Positions 11,617-19,706 of a stretch of DNA of 35,155 nt are shown here, in pieces; the stretch's first letter is position 1; every line of letters starts with the position of its first letter. The DNA is taken from assembly GCA_016708845.1 (NCBI GenBank), contig JADJFB010000027.1, positions 1 to 35,155 of the forward strand, given 5' to 3'. A program made the position numbers and the translations under genes. The notes below the pieces were generated by a model. It searched no databases. It saw nothing but the letters and a program-made list of their open reading frames with translations, and was not told the origin of the DNA. Origin of the DNA: Bacteroidota bacterium (GTDB taxonomy: Bacteria > Bacteroidota > Bacteroidia > B-17B0 > Aurantibacillaceae).

Positions 11617-13353
11617 TTGAACATCTTTTTTTATATAAAGCCTATTTTATGTTTACCACTTGTTATGTGGTTAACAAATTCTGTTGCGCAAAGCAAATAC
11701 GAGCAAGCTGTTAATCTTAGTAAACAAGGAAATTACGACTCTGCCGTTTATTATTTCAATTATCTGATACAACAAAAAAAATCATTAAATAATGAGGTTG
11801 ACATTGCAACTGTTTTATTAAATAGAGGAAAAACCCACCAACTGAGTCAAAAATATGATTTAGCATTATCTGATTATTATAGTGCCTTAACCCAATGCGA
11901 AAAAAGTAATAACATAAACGGCAAAATGAGTGCTTATATTCATCTTGCAGAATTTAATAGACATCTTGGAAAATATAAAGATGCCAGTCGCTTTATTGAG
12001 CTTGCCGATCAATTAAAAAATAATTCTACTATTTTACCTCGAACCAAAGCTAGTTTTTATAATCGTAAAGCCGCTATATTAGCCGAAACTGGAGGAACAC
12101 GTGAAGACATAATTTCATATTCTAAAAATGCGATTGAGTTGGCAAACAAACACCGTTTTTTTGAAATAGAAGGCTCTTCGTTAAATCAAATTGGATATTT
12201 ATATAGCAACGGTACAATTGGACTTAATTACTATAAAAAGGCGTTGTCTATTTTCGAAAAAGCAAATGATATAAGATCTCAGGTTGATGTTTTAATTAAT
12301 ATTTCGAGAATATATCAATTGTATGGCGGACCTTTTGATAAAGGAATTTTATACACAGATAAAGGAATATTACTGTGTGAAGGTAAAGATTGGTTTTCTG
12401 CTTTACGCGACTTACATCATATTAAAGCCTCATGTTATGATCAAATGGGTGAATTTAAAAAAGTAAATATGGAACTGGGTTATGTGATTAAGTATACTGA
12501 AGCAAATTTGTATTCGCAATTCGAAAAAAACCTAAAAGACGTAGAAACCAAATATCAGGTAAAGGAAAAGGATTTAATATTAGCTGACGAAAAAAAGAAA
12601 ACCGAACTATTAGAAAAAGATAATAGTAATAAAAATCAACGTTTAAACGCTATTGTTGTTGTTACGATGTTGCTCATTCTTTTTTTGTCAGTTTCAATAT
12701 TTTTTTACTTTAAAATAAAAAAAATAAATATCAAATTGTCGCTCTCCAATAATCAAAAAGATGTATTGATACAAGAGATACACCATCGTGTAAAAAATAA
12801 CTTTCAAATTATTAGCGGCTTAATGAATATGCAATTAAAAAACATTTCAGATACTGAATCGCGAAAGGTTTTTGAAGATGCTCTACAACGTATTCATTCC
12901 ATGGCCATTATTCATCAACAATTGCATAGTGGCGAAAATTTAGATAGTGTGAAAATCAAAGAATTTTTAACCGACATCTTAAAATCGCTTGCTCATTCTG
13001 ATATGCGTAGTCAAGATTTTTTTAGTATTGATGGAAATAATACCAAAATGCACATAGAACAAGCTATTCCTCTAGGCATGATTATACATGAGCTGGCAAC
13101 TAATTCTATAAAATATGCCTGGAACCTTAATCAAAACAAAAAAATTGACATACACATTGAAAATAATAACGGAACACTTATTTTAAGTTACAATGATAAT
13201 GGGAAAGGATTACCAGAAAACTTAAACATTAAAACAACAAAATCTTTAGGATTAAGATTAGTAGATTTGTTTATTCATCGGCAGTTAAAAGGCAGTATGA
13301 TTTATGAAAACAAAAATGGGGCATTTTTTAAATTTACATTTACACTCAGGTAG
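11617..13353 (+). CDS. TPR-containing sensor histidine kinase (HisKA_2 type)
   Basis: 578 residues, intact. The TTG at 11617 is preferred because it gives a full signal sequence (MNIFFYIKPILCLPLVMWLTNSVAQS). Residues ~27-290 are TPR-like helical repeats (YEQAVNLSKQGNYDSAVYYF and successors), probably periplasmic. A coiled stretch (~300-340) precedes one membrane helix at ~343-365 (AIVVVTMLLILFLSVSIFFYF). The dimerisation/phosphoacceptor region IQEIHHRVKNNFQIISGLMN has the phospho-accepting His in the H389-H390 pair. The ATPase domain follows, with the N-box MIIHELATNSIKYAW (~490), the G1 box NDNGKGLP (~528) and the G2 region TKSLGLRLVDLF. The stop codon overlaps the response regulator start by one base (TAGTG), so the two are co-translated and surely partners. 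The stimulus is unknown. Confidence 0.92.
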   Translation: MNIFFYIKPILCLPLVMWLTNSVAQSKYEQAVNLSKQGNYDSAVYYFNYLIQQKKSLNNEVDIATVLLNRGKTHQLSQKYDLALSDYYSALTQCEKSNNINGKMSAYIHLAEFNRHLGKYKDASRFIELADQLKNNSTILPRTKASFYNRKAAILAETGGTREDIISYSKNAIELANKHRFFEIEGSSLNQIGYLYSNGTIGLNYYKKALSIFEKANDIRSQVDVLINISRIYQLYGGPFDKGILYTDKGILLCEGKDWFSALRDLHHIKASCYDQMGEFKKVNMELGYVIKYTEANLYSQFEKNLKDVETKYQVKEKDLILADEKKKTELLEKDNSNKNQRLNAIVVVTMLLILFLSVSIFFYFKIKKINIKLSLSNNQKDVLIQEIHHRVKNNFQIISGLMNMQLKNISDTESRKVFEDALQRIHSMAIIHQQLHSGENLDSVKIKEFLTDILKSLAHSDMRSQDFFSIDGNNTKMHIEQAIPLGMIIHELATNSIKYAWNLNQNKKIDIHIENNNGTLILSYNDNGKGLPENLNIKTTKSLGLRLVDLFIHRQLKGSMIYENKNGAFFKFTFTLR

Positions 13354-14021
13354 TGGAAAGAACCTATAGAATATTAATTGCTGAGGATGATGCCATCATT
13401 TCTGAAACATTAAAAGATTATGTTGAAGAAATGGGGCATACAGTTATTGGAATTGTTTCTAATTACGAAGAAGCCCTATCTTTTTGCGATGAGCAACCCG
13501 ATTTTGTTTTTTTGGATATAAGAATGCATGGTAAGGACGAAGGATTTAAAATTGCAAAAGCAATCAGCGAAAACTACCTTATTCCATTTTTATTTTTAAC
13601 CTCTTTTTCTGATAAAAAAATGATACAGGAAGCGGCGAAATTTAAACCGGCCGCCTACCTTATAAAACCCTTTACCAAGCACGATATTTATGCCGCACTG
13701 GAAATTGCCATTGCAAAAGTAGAGGTAAAAAATGCCGATAAAATTGAACTAAAAGACGGACAAAAATATTATTACATTAACCCTAAAGAGGTACTGTTTA
13801 TACAATCAGAAGACAAATACCTTAGCTTTCAATACACTAACAAACGCTTATTGATAAGAGCCAATCTTAAAGATATAAATACTAAATTACCAGCGTATTT
13901 TGTACAGTGCCATCGCTCATATATCATAAACACACAATTTGTAAGTACCAAAACAACTACTGATTTTACGATAGGTAGCCATCACATACCTATTTCAAAA
14001 TCGTTTAAAGAAGAGTTGTAA
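13353..14021 (+). CDS. LytTR-type response regulator
   Basis: 222 residues, intact, GTG start overlapping the kinase stop. The receiver domain (residues 5-120) has the acidic pocket AEDD (10-13), phosphoacceptor D55 in FVFLDIRMHG, T83 in FLTSFSD and K105 in AYLIKPF. The DNA-binding LytTR domain spans ~131-222 (KIELKDGQKYYYINPKEVLFIQ .. FVQCHRSYIINTQFV .. HHIPISKSFKEEL). LytTR regulators bind paired direct repeats upstream of their targets. No target is evident here, although the lipase/SprB unit begins 193 bases downstream. The whole two-gene module is free of frameshifts. Confidence 0.93.
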   Translation: MERTYRILIAEDDAIISETLKDYVEEMGHTVIGIVSNYEEALSFCDEQPDFVFLDIRMHGKDEGFKIAKAISENYLIPFLFLTSFSDKKMIQEAAKFKPAAYLIKPFTKHDIYAALEIAIAKVEVKNADKIELKDGQKYYYINPKEVLFIQSEDKYLSFQYTNKRLLIRANLKDINTKLPAYFVQCHRSYIINTQFVSTKTTTDFTIGSHHIPISKSFKEEL

Positions 14022-14057
14022 TACCTTAAAAAAAGGTAGTTAAGCCAGTCAAAACAT

Positions 14058-14081
14058 GGTTATTGAGCTTGTCGAAATACC
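14058..14081. repeat. Short palindrome with TGAGCTTGTCGAA core
   Basis: Arms GGTTATT and AAATACC flank a loop containing TTGAGCTTGTCGAAA. The TGAGCTTGTCGAA core recurs at 17362-17374 with different but again complementary flanks. It resembles dispersed intergenic hairpins common in Bacteroidota. It sits in the 193-base gap between the response regulator and the lipase, which otherwise shows only a tiny TACCTT/AAGGTA hairpin just after 14021. Confidence 0.55.
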
Positions 14082-14214
14082 ATTTACGCCAAAAAACGGC
14101 ACTTTCACGCCAAAAGCAAAAACTATACCTGCTTTTTATAAGTATTGTACTACTATTGCGGAAATACAAAAATTGGGTAATTGACACTTTTTAATAAATT
14201 ATAAATACTAATTT

Positions 14215-15168
14215 ATGAATCGAATTCTAAACATACCGGAATCTGAGCAGAATACCGTATTACTTCTGGCTCAAGTATCTGCTAATGCTTACCCAGTAAA
14301 GCCATTCCCAAATATGGATCCTCCAGCCACCATTAATGGTTATACATTTGCAAAGTGGATTTTAGGAGAAGATTTCAGAAAGGAAAAAAGTATAGAAAAA
14401 TATGTTGCAATCTATCAAGAGGATAATAAGCCGAACTATATTTTTGCATTTAGAGGCACATGGAGTTTGGATGATATTAAGATAGACTTAGAATTTTGGA
14501 AACAAAAACCATTTCCTTATTATTATCAAAGCGGTGTTACAGCAAACATTGCGTATGGGTTTCATGATGTTTATACAAACGATGTATTATTGAACCGTCA
14601 AAACGGAAGCTTACAACAAGCACTTTTTGAGTTTTTGCAAGCTAATACAGTAGAAAACCTAATGATAACAGGGCATAGCTTAGGTGCTGCTTTGGCAGAA
14701 ATTTTTACAATTGATTTATCAAATGCTATTGCCAGCAATAGTCTAAAAAAAATAGAACTTACTCACTACAATTTTGCATGCCCTCGTGTGGGCGATTTTG
14801 ATTTGCAGCAAGCTTATCAGATTTATTGTATCTCAACTAATCTTTGCCAAGTTTTCCGCTTAGTAAATTATTATGATTTTGTGCCTTGTTTGCCTTTTTT
14901 TGATTTAGGTTATGTTCATGTTAGCGATTACTATTTATTTAGTTTTTGGGTAAATGATGATTTTCGTTGTGACCCGTTAACAGAATTAGATCGTCATAGT
15001 ATTATAAACTACCATGCAGTATTAACTGAAATACTGAACGATAAAAAAAAGGAAGGTACATGTTTAGACATGACTTTAAGATTTGAGATACCCCGTGCTG
15101 ATGTACAAGAATGTGATAGAGGCTCTTGCGCAACAATTATTAAAAACACTAACAATTTAAACCAATAA
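14215..15168 (+). CDS. Class 3 lipase-like alpha/beta hydrolase
   Basis: 317 residues, intact, ATG start. The lipase_3 pattern is complete. YIFAFRGTWS (residues ~75-84) provides the oxyanion-side FRGT. ENLMITGHSLGAALAE holds the nucleophile S155 in GHSLG. NFACPRVGDFDLQQAY (~186-200) is the usual CPRVGD segment. Acid D221 lies in YYDFVPCLP, and the His is H261 or H267 in RHSIINYHAVL. There is no signal peptide or membrane helix, so it may act in the cytoplasm or leave by an unknown route. Predicted to hydrolyse ester bonds in acylglycerols or related lipids. The next gene, a T9SS-secreted SprB-repeat protein, starts 10 bases after the stop, so the two are probably one transcript. Confidence 0.88.
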   Translation: MNRILNIPESEQNTVLLLAQVSANAYPVKPFPNMDPPATINGYTFAKWILGEDFRKEKSIEKYVAIYQEDNKPNYIFAFRGTWSLDDIKIDLEFWKQKPFPYYYQSGVTANIAYGFHDVYTNDVLLNRQNGSLQQALFEFLQANTVENLMITGHSLGAALAEIFTIDLSNAIASNSLKKIELTHYNFACPRVGDFDLQQAYQIYCISTNLCQVFRLVNYYDFVPCLPFFDLGYVHVSDYYLFSFWVNDDFRCDPLTELDRHSIINYHAVLTEILNDKKKEGTCLDMTLRFEIPRADVQECDRGSCATIIKNTNNLNQ

Positions 15169-15178
15169 AACCAATAAT

Positions 15179-17129
15179 ATGAAAAAAATAATACTCTCTT
15201 TAGCTATTGTAACAGCTTGTTTAGCAAGATTAAATGCTCAAAATGTTTTTAATTGGGAATCTATTCCACTTGACCCTCCGTTTTTTGATAATACATATGG
15301 AATATTGACTGAAACTGTTAATTGTGTTGTTGCTACGGCATCTTGTAATGTAATTTCTATGAATCCATCTGGTCATGTAGGTTGTCACGATTTTTTTGGT
15401 TCTTATGGTACTAGTGGTAAAGTACTTGAAACTCCTATTGGAGGTAGCACACTCTATATAAGTTTTAATACACCAATAGATATCAGCACTATTTATTTAG
15501 CTCATCACCCCGCAAGTACTGTAGGGGAAACATTTACGGTTACTCCTATTGGTGGGGCTAGTACTAATTATATTTTTACTGAAAGTATAAATGGCACAAA
15601 TTGTCTTGTAAATTTTCAACAAGTTACCGGTTTAGAAATAAATGTGAGTGGCGGAGATCTTATTGAACTAGATAACATTGAGTGGACAAAAAATTTTGCA
15701 ACCAATATTAGTGCACAAACCAACGTAAGTTGTAATGGTGCTAATAATGGTGCGGTTACTGTTTTAGGAAGCCACGGAGCACCCTATACCTATGCATGGA
15801 GTCCAAGTGGTGGTAATGCCGCAACAGCAAGTGGTTTAAGTGCAGGTATTTACACCTGTGTAGTTACAAACAATTGTGGGGCTACAGCAAAGCCAAACAG
15901 TGCAGGTTACAGAGCCAGCAGCATTAACAATAACTCCGTTATCTCAAACTAATGTATCCTGTAATGGTGGTTCTAATGGTGCAGCAAGTATTAATACTCC
16001 AACAGGTGGTGGAGGTGGTTACACTTATAACTGGACACCAGGCAATCCTACTGGAGACGGAACAACTTCTGTTACTGGATTATCTGCAGGTTCATGGACT
16101 TGTACAGTAACTGATGCTAACACTTGTACAAAAAAACAAACATTTAATATTATATCGCCAACTGCATTAACCGCAACAGCATTACTCTCAAGTTCGGCAA
16201 TTTGTGCAAATGAAGTGGCAACGGTAACTGTTAGCGCAACAGGTGGCACACCAAACTACACAGGTACAGGTACTTTTACAACCAACTCTGCTAACAATAC
16301 CTATACAGTAACGGATGCAAACAGCTGTGCTTCTACAAAAAATGTAAGCATTACAGTTAATCCTTTACCAGTTATTAGCTCACAATCGGGTAATGTAAAT
16401 CTTTGTGGCGATGTTAGTTCAACCCACTCGGTAAATGTTGCCGGTACTAACACTTACCAATGGTATTATACACAAATTGGTGGTTCAGATACTGGCCCAG
16501 CAAATGGCACTTATACCGAAATTAACTATACTACCAGTATGATGACAATTCAACAGGTATTAACTGGAGCATATAACGGCTACGGCGTTTATTGTGTAGT
16601 TACAAATTCTAATAACTGTAGTGCCACAAGTTTGGTAGATACTATTGTTGCTAACCCATTACCAATATTAATGGCTAATACAAGTCATTCTGTGTTATGT
16701 TCAGGACAAACGGCTACTATATCAGTAAGCGGAGCTTCAACGTATACTTGGAGTACAGCACAAACCGCAACAACTATTGCCGTAAGCCCAACAGTTCAAA
16801 CAACTTATACTGTTACAGGAACAGATGTTAATGGTTGCGCTAACACAACAACCATTACGCAAGATGTGAGTTTGTGCACCGGCATAGAAACATTAACTAA
16901 GGATGCATCAGTTCAAATATATCCAAACCCAAATAATGGTTTGTTTACATTAGAGTTAATAAGCACAGCAAAAATTTATGTAACAAACACTTTAGGGCAA
17001 GTTGTATTAGCAGAAACGTTTGAAGCTGGTAAACATAACTTAGATATACAAAATCAAACCACAGGTGTTTATTTTGTAAAAGTGATTGAAAACAATAAAC
17101 AGCAGACTATTAAAATAATTAAAGAATAA
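15179..17129 (+). CDS. SprB-repeat T9SS-secreted surface protein, one frameshift
   Basis: ATG start with signal peptide MKKIILSLAIVTACLARLNA|QN. Residues ~20-175 form a unique beta-rich domain with several Cys (NCVVATASCNVIS, SGHVGCHDFFG). Two SprB-type repeats follow: NVSCNGANNGAVTVLGSHGA .. GLSAGIYTCVVTNNCGAT, and NVSCNGGSNGAASINTPTGG .. GLSAGSWTCTVTDANTCT. Ig-like repeats come next (TALLSSSAICANEVATVTVS, SVLCSGQTATISVSGASTYTW), and a type A sorting tail closes the protein (VQIYPNPNNGLFTLEL .. TGVYFVKVIENNKQQTIKI). The frame changes at about 15887-15890, where an extra A in GCAAAGCC turns ASQTVQVTEPAALT into AKPNSAG; the unshifted frame stops at 15952. Reconstructed length about 650 residues. 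Probably an adhesin or filament-like surface protein, as SprB repeats are in gliding bacteria. Confidence 0.85.
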
Positions 17130-17149
17130 GACCCATTAAAGCAAATCAT

Positions 17150-17184
17150 AAAGAGTCGGTTTCAATTGAAGCTGGCTCTTTTTA
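17150..17184 (+). terminator. Intrinsic terminator after the SprB-repeat gene
   Basis: AAAGAGTCGGTTTCA pairs with TGAAGCTGGCTCTTT through a short AAT-type loop, allowing one G-T and one mismatch, followed by T5. It lies 20 bases after the stop at 17129. Confidence 0.75.
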
Positions 17185-17246
17185 TTAGTGTATTTTTTAT
17201 TGATATATTTATGATGGCATTTTTATATCATTACATTTTTAAAACT

Positions 17247-17292
17247 ATTTAATTTCTTTCGTCATTAAATAATCCTGAATAATATCCCATAA
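17247..17292 (-). pseudogene. Orphan copy of the GNAT gene's 3' tail
   Basis: 46 bases match 17394-17439 with a single C/G difference. On the minus strand it encodes LWDIIQDYLMTKEIK-stop, against LWDIIQHYLMTKEIK-stop in the intact gene, both ending in TAA/TAG-flanked tails. Upstream of the tail the two copies diverge at once. This is a duplicated gene end separated from the intact gene by about 100 bases of hairpin repeats. Confidence 0.75.
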
Positions 17293-17393
17293 CATATTTG
17301 ACTCCTTCAGAGTCGGTCATTCAAAAATCGGTGCTAATCCGTTCTATCTGCTTTCGGTAGCTGAGCTTGTCGAAGCTATCCGCGTTCCTATTT
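17293..17393. repeat. Cluster of small intergenic hairpins
   Basis: GACTCCTTCAGAGTC (about 17301-17315) is a 5 bp stem with a small loop. The 17356-17381 unit has arms GGTAGCT and AGCTATCC around TGAGCTTGTCGAA, the same core as at 14062-14074. A segment near 17333-17349 (CTAATCCGTTCTATC) resembles part of the repeat at 17836-17945. Confidence 0.5.
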
Positions 17394-17826
17394 ATTTAAT
17401 TTCTTTCGTCATTAAATAATGCTGAATAATATCCCATAATTTAAAAGATGTTTCCTTAACTACATATCCTTGCGATTTATAGAACTCAACAGCGTTTTCT
17501 CTGGCTTGTAATTCAATCGTATGTAAATTAATTTTTCGGGCTTCTTCTTCTAACTTAGTTACAATTAATTTTCCTAATCCTTTTCCTTGATAATTGGAAT
17601 CAACAGCCATGTAACGAATTTGCCCTACGCCTCCTCCATTATCTTGTAATCTTCCGCAAGCAATAGTTTTGCCATTATCTTCAATAAATGCATTAACAGC
17701 ATTTTGCTCCATCCCATCGCTTGATGTTTCTTTTGGTTGGTTCCACGGCTTTCTTAAAATATCATAACGCAAATCAATGATGGCATCGATTTGGGTTTGT
17801 GTTTTAGCTATTTGTACTTTATACAT
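17392..17826 (-). CDS. GNAT-family N-acetyltransferase
   Basis: 144 residues, intact, ATG start at 17826 (MYKVQIAKTQTQIDAIIDLRYDILRKPW). The acetyl-CoA-binding motif A is QIRYMAVDSNYQGKGLGKLIVTKLEEEA (residues ~69-96; the Q-G-K-G-L-G loop binds the pyrophosphate), followed by IELQARENAVEFYKSQGYVV, the usual motif B with its FYKSQGY. Residues ~1-45, with the RxxILRKPWNQP element, resemble ElaA-like and related small GNATs. Acceptor unknown. Transcribed away from icd and nifU-like but separated from them by a terminator at 17962-17993. The tail of the gene is repeated downstream at 17247-17292. Confidence 0.88.
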   Translation of the reverse strand: MYKVQIAKTQTQIDAIIDLRYDILRKPWNQPKETSSDGMEQNAVNAFIEDNGKTIACGRLQDNGGGVGQIRYMAVDSNYQGKGLGKLIVTKLEEEARKINLHTIELQARENAVEFYKSQGYVVKETSFKLWDIIQHYLMTKEIK

Positions 17827-17835
17827 TAAATATAT

Positions 17836-17945
17836 TTTAATAGAAACACGGATAAGGCTGATTTATCGGATATTCGCGGATTTTTATAAATACAAAATAA
17901 ATCTGTGTTAATCTGTTCTATCCGTATCGTCTGTGTTCCAATGAT
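17836..17945. repeat. Dispersed-type repeat between GNAT and NifU-like genes
   Basis: About 110 bases with internally related half-sites: ACACGGATAAGGCTGATTTA near one end and GTTCTATCCGTATCG near the other, plus TCGGATATTCGCGGATTT and AAATCTGTGTTAATCTG. The pattern of alternating ACGGAT / ATCTGTGT words is typical of a common non-coding Bacteroidota repeat. No coding potential seen. Confidence 0.5.
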
Positions 17946-17961
17946 ATTAATCTTCTAATAA

Positions 17962-17993
17962 AAAAGTCCTACTCAATACTGAATAGGACTTTT
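17962..17993 (-). terminator. Intrinsic terminator after the NifU-like gene
   Basis: Perfect 10 bp stem AAAAGTCCTA / TAGGACTTTT with a 12-base loop. The A-run at 17958-17965 gives a T-tail for minus-strand transcripts leaving the NifU-like gene at 18012; it would also work on the plus strand. Confidence 0.75.
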
Positions 17994-18011
17994 AATTTGT
18001 GTTATCAAGAA

Positions 18012-18251
18012 TTAAATTCTTACTGCTTGGACAGATGTAATTTCCGGCACTGCTCTCATAATGGTTTCTTCAATACCTGCTTTCATAGTCATGTGACTCA
18101 TGCTGCAAGTACTACAAGCTCCTTTTAACTCAAGCATTGCTGTGTTTCCATCGGCAATTTCAAGTAACTCCACATCGCCACCATCTGCCTCTAAATAAGG
18201 GCGAATGGTTTTTAAGGCATCCTCTACTCTATCAAATAATTCTTGGCTCAT
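18012..18251 (-). CDS. NifU C-terminal-domain Fe-S scaffold protein
   Basis: 79 residues from ATG 18251 (MSQELFDRVEDALKTIRPYLEADGG). A GTG seven codons upstream (18272) lies inside a palindromic repeat and is less likely to be the start. The domain is the NifU-like/Nfu fold: RPYLEADGGDVELLEI (17-32), then GACSTCSMSHMTMKAGIEE with the cluster-binding pair C46 and C49 in CxxC. Stand-alone Nfu domains receive and pass on [4Fe-4S] clusters to client enzymes. The neighbouring icd, 85 bases upstream, is not itself an Fe-S enzyme, so the link may be only co-transcription. Length and motif are normal. Confidence 0.92.
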   Translation of the reverse strand: MSQELFDRVEDALKTIRPYLEADGGDVELLEIADGNTAMLELKGACSTCSMSHMTMKAGIEETIMRAVPEITSVQAVRI

Positions 18252-18264
18252 TTTATATTTTTTA

Positions 18265-18323
18265 CTTCGCACTTCGGTTCTCGACTACGCTCGAACTGAC
18301 AAACTCAGTTCAATAGCGCGAAG
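18265..18323. repeat. Palindromic repeat between icd and NifU-like genes
   Basis: Outer arms CTTCGC and GCGCGAAG enclose CTCGACTACGCTCGAACTGA and an AACTCAGTTC block. GTTCTCGA and GAACTGA can pair with the second half. The wording matches a very common Bacteroidota intergenic hairpin type. It occupies nearly all of the 84-base spacer. Confidence 0.55.
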
Positions 18324-18335
18324 AAACAAAATAAA

Positions 18336-19565
18336 TTATTTTCCTAACTTCTTTTTTAAATTCTGGTCAATAGCATCTAAAAACTCTTCAGTGTATAAAT
18401 AGTGCTCACCATGATTTACTTTATTACCGTGAGTACAAACTGCTAAATCTTTAGTCATTTTACCAGACTCAACTGTCTCAACGCAAACTTGCTCTAAAGC
18501 TTGGCAGAAGTTAATTAACTCTTGGTTATTATCTAATTTACCGCGGAATTCTAATCCTCGTGTCCAAGCAAAAATACTAGCAATTGGGTTAGTTGACGTT
18601 GGTTTACCATTTTGGTGATCACGGAAGTGGCGAGTTACAGTACCATGTGCTGCTTCTGCTTCCATAATAGTTCCGTCTGGCGTAATTAATACAGACGTCA
18701 TTAAACCTAATGAACCAAATCCTTGTGCTACTGAATCAGACTGAACGTCACCATCATAATTTTTACAAGCCCAAACAAAGTTACCATTCCATTTTAAAGC
18801 CGAAGCTACCATGTCATCAATTAAACGGTGTTCGTAAACTATACCAGCTGCTTCAAACTTAGCTTTGTAATCTGCTTGATAAATTTCTTCGAAAATATCT
18901 TTAAAACGACCATCGTATTTTTTTAAGATGGTATTTTTTGTAGATAAATATAAAGGCCATTTTTTGTTTAAGGCTACGTTAAAACAAGAGTGAGCAAATC
19001 CACGGATTGACTCTTCTACGTTATACATACCCATTGCAACACCAGCACCTTTAAATTGGAAAATTTCGTGTTCAATTACTTTTCCATCTTCGCCTTCAAA
19101 TTTCATAGTTAATTTTCCTTTTCCTGGAACTACGAAATCTGTTGCTTTGTATTGATCACCAAATGCATGACGACCTACAATGATCGGAGCTGTCCAGTTA
19201 GTCACTAAACGAGGTACGTTTTTACAAACGATTGGCTCACGGAAAACGGTACCATCTAATATATTACGGATAGTTCCATTAGGAGACTTCCACATTTGCT
19301 TTAAGTTAAATTCTTTTACGCGAGCTTCATCAGGAGTGATAGTAGCACATTTGATACCAACACCATACTTTTTGATGGCTTCAGCAGCATCAATAGTTAC
19401 TTGATCATTGGTTTCATCACGATACTCCATACCTAAGTCGTAGTATTTAATATCTACGTCCAAATAAGGAACAATTAATTTGTCTTTAATAAATTTCCAG
19501 ATGATGCGAGTCATTTCATCGCCATCTAATTCTACAACTGGGTTTGCTACTTTTATTTTGCTCAT
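18336..19565 (-). CDS. icd: NADP-dependent isocitrate dehydrogenase
   Basis: 409 residues, intact, ATG at 19565. Oxidatively decarboxylates isocitrate to 2-oxoglutarate in the TCA cycle with NADP. The sequence is of the homodimeric type II kind also found in eukaryotes: N-terminal VANPVVELDGDEMTRIIW, the substrate loop QMWKSPNGTIRNILDGTVFREPI (residues ~90-112), KNVPRLVTNWTAPIIVGRHAFGDQYKATDF, the metal-binding region QGFGSLGLMTSVLITPDGTI, and the NADP-site segment EAAHGTVTRHFRDHQNGKPTSTNPIASIFAW (~305-335). Length agrees with that subfamily. It has its own well-formed promoter at 19598-19628, and the NifU-like gene may be read from the same transcript. No anomalies in reading frame. Confidence 0.96.
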   Translation of the reverse strand: MSKIKVANPVVELDGDEMTRIIWKFIKDKLIVPYLDVDIKYYDLGMEYRDETNDQVTIDAAEAIKKYGVGIKCATITPDEARVKEFNLKQMWKSPNGTIRNILDGTVFREPIVCKNVPRLVTNWTAPIIVGRHAFGDQYKATDFVVPGKGKLTMKFEGEDGKVIEHEIFQFKGAGVAMGMYNVEESIRGFAHSCFNVALNKKWPLYLSTKNTILKKYDGRFKDIFEEIYQADYKAKFEAAGIVYEHRLIDDMVASALKWNGNFVWACKNYDGDVQSDSVAQGFGSLGLMTSVLITPDGTIMEAEAAHGTVTRHFRDHQNGKPTSTNPIASIFAWTRGLEFRGKLDNNQELINFCQALEQVCVETVESGKMTKDLAVCTHGNKVNHGEHYLYTEEFLDAIDQNLKKKLGK

Positions 19566-19597
19566 AATAGTGTGGTAAGAAAGATTAAAAATTTAGC

Positions 19598-19628
19598 CAA
19601 ATTTATAAATATATTACGGCTAGGCAAA
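19598..19628 (-). promoter_or_regulatory. Bacteroidota-type promoter of icd
   Basis: On the minus strand, TTTG (19628-19625) is followed after 19 bases by TAAATTTG (19605-19598), an exact fit to the TTTG-N(17-23)-TAnnTTTG consensus of the phylum's primary sigma factor. The icd ATG lies 32 bases downstream. Confidence 0.75.
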
Positions 19629-19706
19629 CATTTGTTGCAAAAAAACGCGACTTTATTACGATTATTTTGATTACCTTTAAATTATAATTATTCATCTCTA
19701 TTTATT

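Noticed and set aside
18205..18402. 65-codon plus-strand frame between NifU-like gene and icd
   Set aside because: Covers the palindromic repeat and the ends of two well-supported minus-strand genes.
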